From Aldrovandia affinis (taxonomy: Eukaryota > Chordata > Actinopteri > Notacanthiformes > Halosauridae), in NCBI GenBank assembly GCA_029706075.1, contig JAINUG010000007.1:8743501-8807500 (forward strand): DNA of 64,000 nt. Direction: 5' to 3'. Below the pieces are notes generated by a model, which was given only the letters and a program-made list of their open reading frames with translations, did not search any database and was not told the origin of the DNA. The position numbers and the translations under genes are program-made. Each line of letters opens with the position of its first letter. Position 1 is the first letter of the stretch. Shown here piece after piece: positions 51,652-57,391 of the stretch.

Positions 51652-53890
51652 GGGAAAAAATGTAACTTGTATAGCTTTGGATAAGTGTGTCTGCTAACCA
51701 AATAAATGAAAATAATACACATTCGGACTCATTTCGTGTCTTGATTGATGTATTTAAATGCTCTCACACACCTGCAAATCCCTCCCTTTGCCTATTTGTT
51801 TTGCATGCTTCATAAAATCTTCTTTGCTCTCTGGATTTTATGGTGAAGCGACAGTTTTTAAGATTTAATGTATTTTATTGACTAGTGTCTTCTGTCTTTG
51901 TGTCTCTAGGCCTTCAGGTTCACCCAGCTCCCTGACATGGCCATGGGTTCTCCACCACCCCCTATACCCCCCAGAACCGGACCTCCTCTTGGGACCTCTC
52001 TAAGGCGGTAGGGCCTCATCTGATTTATTGTTGTTGCAGCCTTAATGCTATCCTGCGCTCTCCTCAGCAAATTTGGCTTCACCCATCAGAAGTCCAACAC
52101 AAACAAAAACTCATTATCGTGCTCCACAGTAATACAATTCTAATTCTAAATAAGTGAAATAAAAATGATGTGAATATTAATTAATGTTTTGTGGGCACTT
52201 TGGGGCAAATTTTCTGTTTTTTTCTGCTTGTGGTTAACATGGGGTGTGAGTGCCACCTAGTGCTAGGTGTTGAGTAAGACAATGCTGGAGACGTGTGATT
52301 CTGCTTTCCTCCCCCAGCTCCTCATCAGACATAGGCCCAAAGCCCAGGACCTCCGAGTGTTCTGTCCCTGAGATGCAGAGTCCGCACGACAGTGACCCCT
52401 ATGTGCCCCTCACCAGAGTGCCCCACCCTCCGGCCACTGCTGACCAGCCCCTGTCACACTTCTCAGGTGAGAGCTAACCCTATGTGTATAAATTTCTATC
52501 TGGAATAACAATAGCATTAAAAAGTCCAAATCAGATAACATTTCACCCTTCATAGGATATTCATAATCAGCTGTTCAGAATTTCATCAGCACTGTAGTAG
52601 GTCTGTCGCTGTTCTCCAACCTTACAGCCAAGAGTTAAATGTTTTGTGTTAATTATTGGCACTGGAAGTACTGCCTTTGAGTGTTTTCCCTTGTTCTAAA
52701 ACCACAAAGGACAAATTTGGAATTTGTTCTATATGAGGGGGGTTTGAGGCTGGGGGCCAGAAAAAACAGCTGATTCGCTGGTCCACGTTGTCAATCTGCA
52801 CAGGAAACACAATAACAGCAGTGTACTCCATACCAGCCAGTCGGCCTGGCTATTCGGGCTACTTCACCCCAACATCCTCCTCCTCGTACCGGAGTCCGTC
52901 CTGGATGTCCTACCCCCCGGAGCCTGAGGACCTTCCTCACCAGTGGGCCGACTCTGTAAGACCACCCTCATTTCACACTTCAACATTGTTTCTTCTTTAA
53001 ATGACAAGGGGGGCGTTCTCTCCTCGACCTGCCCTTTGCACTTAGCCTGCTTGTTTGATTGGAATGTTTTTTCCCTGTTTGTTTGCTTGTTTCAACCAAA
53101 TGCCTTCATGCAGTGTCTTTTTGCAGAACCAGTGTCATTTAGAAACCATTTGCTGAACTGAATTTATCGATGGCGTTGAGTGGACACAGCAAAATACCAG
53201 GGTAGTTGAGCACATTTCTTAAATGAACATAACACCTTTTTTCTTTTGAGTCTGTTATTGTACCTGTTAGCAAATCACGCACATCTCATACTCGGATGAA
53301 AAATAAGTCATTGCAAACGCTCCAACTTTATGTTTGAATTGAGAGCCCATTTTCTGATCGTGAAATGCTGATTTTTTTTAATTTTTATTATTGTGCGTTT
53401 TGTCAAAGTTTGCTTGTGTTTAAGAATTTCAATCATTCATTTATGTATATGAAATACCAATGCAAGAACTGTTACCCCACATGAGATGATATGATAATAA
53501 TTGTAGTGAGAAAAAAATGTGTGTTTGTCTGTGTAGTGTGTACTTTTATTCTTATGGAAATTCAGTGCGATGCAGTAGTGACAATTGCATCAACGTCTCT
53601 TGTAGGTACCCCTACCGGGGTACACGGAGGCCTTCCCACACCCTCGATACCCACAGAGCAGCCCCGTCAGCTTGCTCCATCAGTACAGCCTGGGATCGTC
53701 TGCACATACTATCCCAGACGAGCCCCCCACACCCTCCACCGGCGCCTCCCATCAGAGCTTGACAGACCCTGTCGAAAACCCTGGGACCTCCCTCGCAAGC
53801 ATCTCCACCGCCGCCCTGGTCAAAGCCATCCGCGAGGAGGTGGCCAAGCTGGCCAAGAAGCAGACGGACATGTTTGAGTTCCAGGTCTAG
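13998..53890 (+). CDS. kiaa1549l: KIAA1549-family (KIAA1549L-like) type I membrane protein, 18 exons, 5' incomplete
   Basis: The span covers exons 13998-18278, 18510-18625, 21986-22205, 24914-25047, 25890-26058, 29584-29643, 31332-31483, 31857-32028, 33497-33663, 39183-39373, 41736-41866, 43383-43507, 45663-45795, 48921-49268, 51910-52007, 52318-52466, 52804-52955 and 53606-53890. All have AG/GT borders. Phases match at every join except 43507/45663. The product is about 2,360 residues: a mucin-like S/T-rich ectodomain, three SEA-like modules, one transmembrane helix, and a cytoplasmic tail with a PPPP-IPPRTGP stretch and C-terminus MFEFQV. Tail blocks such as GFDYAKQHLGQQG, YRSRQSLNSP, SSQPSIDEVRQQM and AIREEVAKLAKKQTD match what I recall of vertebrate KIAA1549 and KIAA1549L. 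The paralogue is chosen from the C11orf91-like neighbour, not from alignment. The incoming phase is 1, so at least one upstream exon (signal peptide) lies outside what I can see. Function is poorly known; human KIAA1549 is best known as a BRAF fusion partner. Confidence 0.85.
18510..18625 (+). CDS. kiaa1549l: kiaa1549l exon: ectodomain module 1, first half
   Basis: CTCCTGCAG precedes it and AAG/GTCAGC closes it; 116 bp, phase 1 in and 0 out. It reads VLSIHLRRNRLDNALKQNLP followed by a helix-like KGLTQVLKRAFNDSS. It is the first of three exon pairs with the same phase pattern. Confidence 0.88.
18626..20650. other. kiaa1549l intron
   Basis: AT-rich intronic sequence without recognised repeats or coding signal on either strand. 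Confidence 0.5.
20655..21118 (+). mobile_element. 3' end of a Tc1-like element
   Basis: Shows the characteristic 3' terminal region: AACCAGTTATTAAGTTCAGG, GCAATTACTTTTTCACA, AATCATTTAAAAACTG, and closing AATACTTTTTTATGGCAC. No transposase frame remains. It is split by a SINE-like insert. Confidence 0.7.
20887..21057 (+). mobile_element. UnaL2/UnaSINE-type 3' tail inserted in the Tc1 relic
   Basis: CGTCGCTCTGGATAAGAGCG forms the conserved stem-loop, followed by TCTGCCAAATGCC and four TGTAA repeats. The left part is degenerate. It interrupts the Tc1 3' end, so it is younger than that. Confidence 0.72.
21633..21903. mobile_element. hAT-like MITE, 271 bp
   Basis: Ends CAGTGGTGATTTTAGGG and CCTAGAATCGCCCCTG are imperfect inverted repeats. 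The flanks GTGAGCGC (21625-21632) and ATGAGCGC (21904-21911) are an 8-bp duplication with one mismatch. Confidence 0.85.
21986..22205 (+). CDS. kiaa1549l: kiaa1549l exon: ectodomain module 1, second half
   Basis: 220 bp between TCTTCCAG and GTGAGG, phase 0 in and 1 out. It contains the beta-like segment VTIGYYVVSGSMVYVPS, then an amphipathic stretch (YGIDRFMADVRQFVPAVQ) and a Pro-rich linker ending QLKTG. The GC-rich coding composition stands out from the AT-rich introns. Confidence 0.9.
22700..23945. repeat. GT-rich block, possibly a degraded or solo LTR
   Basis: A distinct 1.2-kb block, rich in GTGTGT and GAGAG, with a TATA-like CCTATTTAAGAG near 22921, several internal related segments (ACTGAAAGAGTG, AAAGCGCACTGAAAGAGTG) and the end GTGTGACA. 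LTR status is inference; no 5' TG boundary or TSD was established. Confidence 0.3.
24914..25047 (+). CDS. kiaa1549l: kiaa1549l exon: ectodomain module 2, first half
   Basis: 134 bp, phase 1 in and 0 out. Two acceptors lie 7 bp apart: GTGTTCAG ending at 24913 and CCTCAG ending at 24920. Only the first keeps frame, giving VLRFVAPGDDIKSCSFAQRM, a block I recall in the family. The helix-like MEKRLENAFAEAESKI follows. The donor is CAC/GTACGT. Confidence 0.88.
25306..25694 (-). mobile_element. SINE family A, near full length
   Basis: In reverse the head is GGCCTCCCACATGGTCCAGT with A box and a B box GGGATTCGATTCCC. The tail end is T-rich. The duplication GGTCAAATAAT lies on both sides (about 25294 and 25697). 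Best-preserved copy of this family together with 44480. Confidence 0.9.
25890..26058 (+). CDS. kiaa1549l: kiaa1549l exon: ectodomain module 2, second half
   Basis: 169 bp after a T-rich tract ending TTTTTGTCAG; donor GTAAGT; phase 0 in and 1 out. The core is VSVTYVVRNGTKPLNGTISS with two N-glycosylation sequons (NGT, NGT), then LLNQLTTELVGYFLFSPP. It closely parallels the exon at 31857-32028. Confidence 0.9.
27285..27871. repeat. tandem duplication of about 195 bp with an insert in copy 1
   Basis: The segment from CTAAAATACAAATGTAGGCT to CTCCAAAGTGTTGACGC occurs twice (27285-27674 and 27680-27869). Copy 1 is split by about 200 bp of unrelated LINE-like sequence. Both copies contain a palindromic ATATATAATATATATAATAT stretch. 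Confidence 0.8.
27423..27600 (+). mobile_element. non-LTR retrotransposon RT fragment
   Basis: Translation gives LRIGSLVFADDVVLLASSGR, the catalytic FADD box of a reverse transcriptase, then SKSETMVLSRKRVEC. No open frame continues. It lies inside copy 1 of the tandem duplication. Confidence 0.75.
29584..29643 (+). CDS. kiaa1549l: kiaa1549l exon: short linker exon
   Basis: A 60-bp exon between CTCCTTTCAG and GTAACT, phase 1 in and 1 out, reading LEYHNLNTSTATRDYWVITG. It is too small to be seen as an ORF. It is supported by phase agreement with both neighbours and by an NTS sequon in the extracellular context. Confidence 0.85.
29790..30990 (+). pseudogene. Tc1-like transposase relic, interrupted by a hAT MITE
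   Basis: Degenerate Tc1-type coding sequence: ITEKAKWLNVSRGTVL-like start, then near 30240 WSDESSF-like residues, and after the insert LPLPPQSLDLNIIEPLWEVL (about 30800-30860), the last Asp/Glu region of the DDE domain. Multiple stops. Confidence 0.75.
30415..30618. mobile_element. palindromic hAT-type MITE, 204 bp
   Basis: Perfect TIRs CAGGGGTGTCC/GGACACCCCTG and perfect 8-bp duplications CTCTACAT (30407-30414, 30619-30626). The two halves are near-complete reverse complements (AGTGCAGGGCTAGAACAAAA against its inverse), so it folds into a long hairpin. Inserted into the Tc1 relic. Confidence 0.95.
31130..31331 (+). promoter_or_regulatory. 200-base polypyrimidine tract before an exon
   Basis: Almost pure C/T from the TTGCCTCTTGTCTCC start to CTCTGCAG. 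It serves as the 3' splice region of the 31332 exon but is about ten times longer than needed. Confidence 0.8.
31332..31483 (+). CDS. kiaa1549l: kiaa1549l exon: ectodomain module 3, first half
   Basis: 152 bp, phase 1 in and 0 out, preceded by an unusually long polypyrimidine tract (about 31130-31331) and CTCTGCAG. It reads VIQDVDNSSLEGTYQSFASL, then MEQRLAELFIVAHREG, matching the MEKRLENAF helix of module 2. Confidence 0.9.
31857..32028 (+). CDS. kiaa1549l: kiaa1549l exon: ectodomain module 3, second half
   Basis: 172 bp after TTGGCATAG, donor GTATGT, phase 0 in and 1 out. The core MTYYVQLNGVPLSGTSAAKI aligns by eye with module 2 (VTYVVRNGTKPLNGTISS). It is the last folded segment before the membrane. 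Confidence 0.9.
32648..32878. repeat. 20-bp minisatellite with 60-bp higher-order unit
   Basis: About 11 units of AGCCTAGCCCAAATGCAGAT type. Three variants (AGCCTAGCCC.., AGCCAAATG.., AGCTGAATC..) alternate so the better-matching period is 60 bp. Because 60 is divisible by 3 the minus strand stays open (32519-32866), with no other coding evidence. Confidence 0.88.
33100..33482 (-). mobile_element. L1-type LINE 3' remnant
   Basis: The minus strand reads ESVDHLFWYCPFVALFWIHV, the zinc-binding region at the end of L1-type ORF2 (ET..HLF..CP...FW pattern), followed by T-rich/ATT-rich tail sequence. The homology reaches to about 15-20 bases from the transmembrane exon's acceptor. Confidence 0.75.
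33497..33663 (+). CDS. kiaa1549l: kiaa1549l exon: transmembrane segment
   Basis: 167 bp between CCTGACAG and GTAAGC, phase 1 in and 0 out. After KDPPSNLW comes the hydrophobic helix IIAAVLAPIGVVTV, then a run of eight Ile encoded by a perfect (ATC)n tract near 33570-33596, then TALLC. The stop-transfer charge cluster CRKNKSD sets type I topology with the C-terminus inside the cell. The upstream flank is an L1 remnant almost touching the acceptor. Confidence 0.92.
33960..34270 (-). pseudogene. hAT transposase relic
   Basis: The minus strand reads EAFASANIPLGKLDHPKMRD in one frame and LRQDYLPRVFEAHAEEVKSI and FSIISDESTDDQDN in another, resembling hAT/ZBED-type transposases (SIISDESTD motif). 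A frameshift near 34194 and missing ends make it dead. Confidence 0.7.
34830..35330 (+). other. possible 5' fragment of a DNA transposon
   Basis: Starts TTTTTCTCGATTGCTTACAC and leads to a short frame MDPQRPEGRGRGWCKYG at 35212. I recall similar sequence from fish transposons, but the rest is absent. Low confidence. Confidence 0.3.
35400..36057 (-). mobile_element. truncated L2-clade LINE (UnaL2-like)
   Basis: Minus strand: RSLGVTLDNQLCFSSHIAAI, RRIRPFLTQEATQLLVQALV, LDYCNSLLVGL, SSLHWLPIAARIR, the C-terminus of an L2-type reverse transcriptase ORF. Its 3' end (35400-35466) carries the GCATTTAGCAGACGCTCTTA stem-loop shared with the UnaSINE-type elements here. Confidence 0.88.
36096..36262 (+). 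mobile_element. tRNA-derived SINE, family B (UnaL2-type tail)
   Basis: Head TGGCTCAGTTGGTAGAGCAT and GGTTCAACTCC are tRNA A and B boxes; the tail is GTCGCTTTGGATAAAAGCG and TCCACTAAATGGC. Other copies are at 48594-48750 (minus) and 62010-62165 (plus). Not a functional tRNA. Confidence 0.85.
36378..37190 (+). pseudogene. non-LTR reverse transcriptase C-terminal remnant
   Basis: LSTIIDCSLSFKDNKQHVNK, QQRMYLLCRLNNYYMC and FLAWHSGLSEGNKSNL resemble the post-RT region of fish LINE ORFs. Stops break the frame after about 36780, with faint homology (PSEKRYRV-type) continuing to about 36980. Confidence 0.7.
37717..38676 (-). mobile_element. Tc1-like transposon relic
   Basis: Inverted ends: CAGTCAGGTCTGGAATTAAT on the left and TAATTCTGGACCTGAG on the right, beside TA. 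The minus strand carries WWTFQQDNDPKHTSKSPQKW and SQSPDLNPIET, the DDE part of a Tc1 transposase, with frameshifts. Confidence 0.9.
39183..39373 (+). CDS. kiaa1549l: kiaa1549l exon: juxtamembrane cytoplasmic tail
   Basis: 191 bp after CTCCACAG, donor AG/GTAAGG, phase 0 in and 2 out. It reads PVQGFDYAKQHLGQQGGDEE and then LPVTQETMILPLPIRDA, a block well conserved in the family as I recall it. Confidence 0.92.
40871..41034. mobile_element. short repeat family C (MITE-like), copy 1
   Basis: Shares GAGGGTTACTC..., GGTTCTGGTTTTC, TCAGGTAGGTAATT and AAAGGGAGGGTG with copy 2 at 48357-48543. Both end AACCCTG, the inverse of their start, so short TIRs are likely. Confidence 0.65.
41736..41866 (+). 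CDS. kiaa1549l: kiaa1549l exon: cytoplasmic tail
   Basis: 131 bp, acceptor ACTCGCAG, phase 2 in and 1 out (donor ACGG/GTGAGA). It reads RLPSEDGSVISNESGKLNSS and later MTKEEARKRTG. A one-base donor ambiguity (G/GGTGAG) is settled by the phase of the next exon. Confidence 0.88.
42498..42883 (+). mobile_element. SINE family A, full-length
   Basis: Head GGGGCCTCCCGGGTGGGACT with B box GGTTCGAATCCC and an A-rich tail. Perfect 11-bp target duplication AGACATTTGGT (42487-42497 and 42884-42894). Confidence 0.92.
43256..43325. repeat. (GACTCT)n simple repeat
   Basis: About ten GACTCT units with small interruptions, 60 bases upstream of an exon. Confidence 0.85.
43383..43507 (+). CDS. kiaa1549l: kiaa1549l exon: cytoplasmic tail
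   Basis: 125 bp after TCTTTGGCAG, donor GAG/GTGAGC, phase 1 in and 0 out. It reads DPYDTSGGSMQLISIKTMA and SSDRSQDSAVLNGE. The next recognised exon expects phase 2, so an exon is missing after this one, or an alternative acceptor is used. Confidence 0.9.
43727..43800. mobile_element. terminal fragment of a Tc1-like element
   Basis: CTGGAAAGTATTCAGACCCC followed by TTCACTTTTTCCACATTTTG is the classic terminal sequence of a fish Tc1 family. The rest is not recognisable. Confidence 0.65.
44086..44185. repeat. two-copy tandem repeat, about 51 bp
   Basis: GGTGTAATGTGTACACACCC plus TCAGTAATG and CAGTGTAACT occurs twice, with a partial third copy. Confidence 0.8.
44480..44855 (-). mobile_element. 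SINE family A, near full length
   Basis: Reverse orientation, with duplication ATTGTTTC(T/C)TAATTTTT at 44461 and about 44856. It contains the whole head (GGTCCAGTGGTTACAACG in reverse). It lies in the intron where an exon appears missing. Confidence 0.9.
45633..45660. repeat. (ATT)n tract abutting a splice acceptor
   Basis: About ten ATT units run directly into GCAG and the exon at 45663. Confidence 0.9.
45663..45795 (+). CDS. kiaa1549l: kiaa1549l exon: cytoplasmic tail, source of minisatellite
   Basis: 133 bp, phase 2 in and 0 out. It reads QMGTPAYRSRQSLNSP and MDLLVMRERSGRGIRNSGYD. The acceptor TTATTGCAG directly abuts an (ATT)n repeat with no good polypyrimidine tract. A second AG at 45671-45672 would give a phase-0 start at ATG 45673. 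The last 14 bases plus 33 bases of intron are the unit of the tandem array that follows. Confidence 0.9.
45796..46896 (+). repeat. 47-bp minisatellite made from an exon-intron junction, about 24 units
   Basis: The unit starts GTGAGTCCTAGTCTGATTAA, continues CCCCATG(C/G)TCCCCACAG and ends CG(G/A)CTATGA(T/C). The first unit starts exactly at the 5' splice site of the 45663-45795 exon. By hand I count 24 units, one 46 bp and one truncated; 22 begin GTGAGT or GTAAGT and two begin CTCAGT. Units of GTGAGTCGTAG type followed by CTCAGT type recur, showing higher-order duplication. Intronic if the first donor is used. Confidence 0.95.
46897..48147. other. kiaa1549l intron, no feature seen
   Basis: Single-copy-looking intronic sequence with GA-rich pieces near 47585-47605. 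No coding signal. Confidence 0.4.
48148..48315. mobile_element. TA-flanked MITE with CCGTA...TACGG ends, 168 bp
   Basis: TIRs CCGTAGTTTTCGCAC and GTGCAAAAAATACGG between TA dinucleotides. The interior repeats GTGCGCCTTATAATCCGGTG twice plus inverse ATAAGGCGCAC. Tc1/mariner-type by TSD. Confidence 0.85.
48357..48543. mobile_element. short repeat family C, copy 2
   Basis: See 40871-41034; the same order of GAGGGTTAC, GGTTCTGGTTTTC, TCAGGTAGGTAATT, AAAGGGAGGGTG and AACCCTG. Confidence 0.65.
48594..48752 (-). mobile_element. SINE family B, minus
   Basis: Reverse of the 36096 copy: CATTTAGCAGACACTTTTAT, AAGCGACTTACAGTAGTG, GGAATTGAACCCACAACC and CTCTACCTACTGAGCCACA. Confidence 0.85.
48812..48900 (+). 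repeat. GT-rich tract before an exon
   Basis: Degenerate (GT)n/(GGTGT)n ends about 20 bases before the acceptor TGTGTGTCAG of the 48921 exon. Confidence 0.85.
48921..49268 (+). CDS. kiaa1549l: kiaa1549l exon: cytoplasmic tail, conserved core
   Basis: 348 bp, phase 0 in and 0 out, donor CCT/GTGAGT. It starts TEPELIEETNVDRLV and contains SSQPSIDEVRQQMHLLLEEA, a helical block recalled as conserved, and YAEVVTSAPGTM. The upstream 100 bases are a GT-rich repeat in place of a normal pyrimidine tract. Confidence 0.93.
49394..51492. mobile_element. 2.1-kb segment bounded by a 22-bp perfect inverted repeat
   Basis: 49394-49415 (starting GTTTCCACTGACCTG, ending CCTTAGC) is the exact reverse complement of 51471-51492 (GCTAAGG...CAGTGGAAAC). 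No transposase frame is seen between them. It holds a SINE family A fragment. Probably a non-autonomous DNA element, class unknown; no flanking TSD was found by eye. Confidence 0.6.
49930..50045 (-). mobile_element. SINE family A 3' fragment
   Basis: Matches only the tail part (CCCATTTTCTCCCAATTTGG to CCCCCCTAGTAATGTGAGT), then diverges with a repeated GTAATGTGAGTT. Confidence 0.7.
51620..51648. repeat. poly-A tract followed by G-run
   Basis: About 29 A residues then GGGGGG; preceded and followed by CTTTGGATAAG-like sequence at 51676, so perhaps a decayed UnaL2-type tail. Confidence 0.8.
51910..52007 (+). CDS. kiaa1549l: kiaa1549l exon: proline-rich motif
   Basis: 98 bp after GTGTCTCTAG, phase 0 in and 2 out. 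It reads AFRFTQLPDMAMGSPPPPIP then PRTGPPLGTSLRR. The PPPPIPPRTGP stretch is a plausible SH3 or EVH1 ligand (inference from motif only). Confidence 0.9.
52318..52466 (+). CDS. kiaa1549l: kiaa1549l exon: cytoplasmic tail
   Basis: 149 bp after CTCCCCCAG, donor GTGAGA, phase 2 in and 1 out. It reads SSSDIGPKPRTSECS followed by HDSDPYVPLTRVPHPP. Ser/Pro rich, probably disordered. Confidence 0.88.
52804..52955 (+). CDS. kiaa1549l: kiaa1549l exon: cytoplasmic tail
   Basis: 152 bp after AATCTGCACAG, donor GTAAGA, phase 1 in and 0 out. It reads NTITAVYSIPASRPGYSGYF then SYRSPSWMSYPPEPEDLPHQ. Tyr/Pro/Ser rich. Confidence 0.9.
53606..53890 (+). CDS. kiaa1549l: kiaa1549l terminal exon with stop
   Basis: After TCTTGTAG, 285 bp ending TAG at 53888-53890, phase 0 in. 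It opens VPLPGYTEAFPHPRYPQSSP and ends with the helix AALVKAIREEVAKLAKKQTD and MFEFQV. The free C-terminus (F-Q-V) resembles a class II PDZ ligand; this is inference. Confidence 0.94.
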   Translation, partial: VPLPGYTEAFPHPRYPQSSPVSLLHQYSLGSSAHTIPDEPPTPSTGASHQSLTDPVENPGTSLASISTAALVKAIREEVAKLAKKQTDMFEFQV

Positions 53891-54489
53891 TGCCCCCGGG
53901 GGCCAAAATATATATATTTTATGTACTCTGATGCTAAAGTCAGGACTCCACAAAGTCGGAAAAAGCCACAAACTTTTTTGATGTTCTTTATTGAAACTGA
54001 AAATGTCCTGTTTTTGTTGATGGAAGGAGCTTGGTGGGTTGTGTTTCTCCATGTTTTTACTTATTTTAAGAGAGGCAGACTTTTTGTCTCAAGTATTTGT
54101 GATCTGATCTTTGCGGTTTCTGATAGCTTTTATTGTTGTTGTGTTACACTGTAGATTTATTGTTGAGAAGCTCAATCTAACAAACTAAAGTCGCTGCTGA
54201 TATTATCACTGGTAATCAAGGCAAGGCTGTAAATAATAAGGATAAAAAAAAGTTTAATGAGAAGATTCTACAAGACACAAATTCTCCGGGAAAAACATCA
54301 TTAGCCATGCTAAAAACCCAAGGACACTCAGTTAAAGACAAACTAGGCATTGTGAATTTTGAGTGTTTGTTTTAAAAAATATAGAGAGAAAAAAACAGAA
54401 GGTACACATTATGCATCAGTTAAAACTAGACTTTGTACATTATTTGTATATTACAAAAAATTGAAAGACCAAAAATTTTGATAAAAAAT

Positions 54490-54560
54490 AGTATGTACAG
54501 TACAGCTTTGGATAAAAGAGTCTGCTAAATGGCATATATTATATTAAATGGCATATATTA
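54490..54560 (+). mobile_element. UnaL2-type SINE tail fragment
   Basis: CAGCTTTGGATAAAAGAGTC and TGCTAAATGGCATATATTA match the 3' end of family B; the tRNA-like head is missing. Confidence 0.7.
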
Positions 54561-55314
54561 CTGTGTAACGGAGTGTAAAAAATGGACATGCACCTGAATG
54601 ATAGACATTGTTAATTATCAAAAAGGTACAGTGATGAACCTCATGTCAGTGATTTTAACTGCGGTAACATTAAATGACACAGCATAAAAAGACTCCTGAA
54701 CTATGCAATGATTAGAGTGTCATCACTCTACATTGCTTTGTTTCATGTAGTCTGCTGCATGGAAGTGATTTCATACCTGGTACAATATACTGCATCTGTC
54801 TTGTGAATCATTAAGAACAGTCAATTTATTTAAAATAGTTTCTCATTTAAACAATGGCTTTGAAACACACATGGGGTGATTCTATGAGAAAATACACCCC
54901 TGGGAAAGTGTTGGTTGGATGTATCAAGTGTTTATGTATCAGCCTTGTGAGAGCCAGTGAATTGGAGTGTTCTTGTGTCCAACTATTTACTTTCCGGGGG
55001 TTACTTTTCTAATACCTTGGGACTGTTTGTCTGAAAACATCATTCATTCAAGTTCTAGTAGAATATACTAGAAGTGTCATAGTGTCATAGTATATATGTA
55101 ACATAAACTAAAATTCAAAATAATAAATAAATACATTTAAAAAAATACAATTTCAAAGAACAACCCTAGGTGTCTTGAAATCACCCTGTTATTATTTGTC
55201 CTTTGTCCCTGTTCCACTGACAGCTTTGATTGTTATTGATCACTGTAAATCATGTATTAAGGCCATTGGCATATATGACAAAAATATTCTATGGTAAAGG
55301 TGGGACTGTTCCCA

Positions 55315-55315
<1 letters not shown>

Positions 55316-55357
<42 letters not shown>
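55316..55357. repeat. (CA)n microsatellite
   Basis: About 20 uninterrupted CA units followed by ACATACACTG, in the presumed 3' UTR or flank. Confidence 0.95.
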
Positions 55358-55361
<4 letters not shown>

Positions 55362-56673
55362 TGTATATATAATATATATGTTCAATATGTGGACATGGCA
55401 TCTGCAGGAATGTGATTAACGTTACTGTGGGAGACTGGATTCAATCTCATATCCCACCAGTATGATATTTATGACATGTAGATTATTTCCATGTAAATGC
55501 AATGTGGTTTTATTCTGAGTGTTTGACTTCCAAGTGATTCAGATATTTGATGTGCAAACACGAGCTTTGGAGGATGCTGGATAGCAAGGTAAATCTTATA
55601 TGGCATAAACAAGAATTATGTAGAACCAAGCGACCCAAATTCCAAATGAGTTTTTCTTTGCATATTTACTTGATATACTGCAGATGAGGAATGACTGTAG
55701 TGGGAAAAAAAGTTCAAATGTTTTATAGTGCTATAGATTTTATTTCCAGTTGCCACATTTTCACAAAGTAATACTTGTTTTGCTTTCAGGCAATGGTCTG
55801 TTGAAACACATATGTCAAATACATTTAGCAAAATTAGGTCAAATTTGCATTATTGTACATTATGCATATACATGTATGTCTTATTAGACAGAAAGGTAAA
55901 GGAGAAATACTTTTTTAACTGATAGCCAGTTTGTATTGAAATTTCTTATATTTAAATCTTCAGAATTGAACATGATCACTGATCTGATGTTACTCTGCTG
56001 ATTTGATTCAAACAGTGTGAACTAAAATGTCAATTTTCTGAATATAGAACGCCTGATACGTCTGTATTCTGATTATAGTCTAAATTAAATTAAAACCATG
56101 CCTCTATGTGCATTCTGTTATGGGGTACTGTCTGTCTTAAAATACCCATTTTGAAGTGAATGGCATGCATATTAGACAAGATTCCTTTTGATGCATGCAA
56201 ACCCAGAATCTTTTTACAAAAGGGCTTTTTGTATGTCTGGTATTTTTAACAGCCCGAAACATCCATAGTTCCACCAAGCTAATTCAAGCATTAAGGTTGA
56301 CAGAGAATTTCCACTAGTGAATTCATTATATCAAATCGTGAATGTCCTTAATATTTTGTTTTCATGAAATAAATTGTACTGTTGCTCACATATCAACCAG
56401 TTGAAATGCACTTTATCTTCTCAGCATAGATTCATAATTTTGAAAGTTGAGACTGAGGCCAGATAAATTGTGATATTGTACAGGATGTGTTATTAAACTG
56501 GTTATGGAGTTTGGTGGAAAGTGTCTTGTATTCTGAAACATAATTATAGAGCATTGTCTGAGACGGCAAACGCAACTGGACCTGCAATAACAATGCAAAA
56601 TGTGATATATTCTTACATGTAATATTAAATATTCAAGGCGACCATACAGATGTTTGCATTGATGTTATTTATA

Positions 56674-57389
56674 CAGTGATGCTTGAAAGTTTGGTAGATT
56701 TGCTTGAATGTTTTGGATCATTGTCTTGTTGGAACACCCACTTTCAGCCAAGTTTTAGCTCTCGGACTGATGGCCTGACGTTCTGTTCAAGAATTCTCTG
56801 ATATCCCGCATAATTCATGGTTCCCTTCATGATGTCGAGTAGTCCAGGCCCAGAGGAATAAAAGCAGCCCCAGATCATGACACTCCTGCCACCATGCTTG
56901 ACCGTAGGGATAAGGTTATTTTGGTGGTGGGCAGTGTTGGATTTTAACCAGACATGGCATTTTTGATTGTGACCAAAAGGGTTGATTTTGGACTCATCCA
57001 TCCAGAGGACAGATTCCAGAAACCTTCAGGTTTGTCCAGGTGGTCTCTGGCAAACTTAAGATGGGCAGCTTGGTTCTTTTTAGACAGTTAGAGGCTTATT
57101 CCTGGCTACCCTTGCATGGCAGTTCTATTCAGCGTTCTTATTGTTAATGGATGCACAATGACATCAGGTGTAGTGAGGGAGGCTTGTAGATCCCTGGATG
57201 GTATTCTTGGGATGCTTTTTATTTGATTTATTATTTTATTGTGACTCTTGGTGATATTTTAGAAGGACGCCCACTTCTAGGCAGTCGCTGTCATGTTAAA
57301 TACTCTCCATCTGAACTGGTGGAGCCTGAGTCTTTTTTACATGCTTTCTATGATTGCACAAAGGGTTCGGGAACTTTCAAGCATCACTG
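56674..57389 (-). mobile_element. internally deleted Tc1-like element
   Basis: TIRs CAGTGATGCTTGAAAGTTT and AACTTTCAAGCATCACTG are perfect inverses over 18 bases, each beside TA. The minus strand encodes MDESKINPFGHNQKCHVW, VKHGGRSVMIWGCFYSSGPG and MNYAGYQRILEQNV, the middle of a Tc1 transposase. At 716 bp it is less than half the usual 1.3-1.6 kb. Confidence 0.93.
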
Positions 57390-57391
57390 TA

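Larger units (their letters stand above)
53891..56373 (+). other. probable kiaa1549l 3' UTR and downstream flank
   Basis: AT-rich sequence after the stop. AATAAA hexamers occur near 55122-55127 and 56368-56373, but the true cleavage site cannot be chosen. It holds a UnaL2-type SINE tail fragment (about 54490-54560) and a (CA)n tract (55316-55357). No open frame here looks coding. Confidence 0.4.

Noticed and set aside
13998-53890. Assignment to KIAA1549 rather than KIAA1549L
   Set aside because: The two paralogues share the blocks I used; the C11orf91-like neighbour favours KIAA1549L. Not settled by alignment, so confidence is limited.
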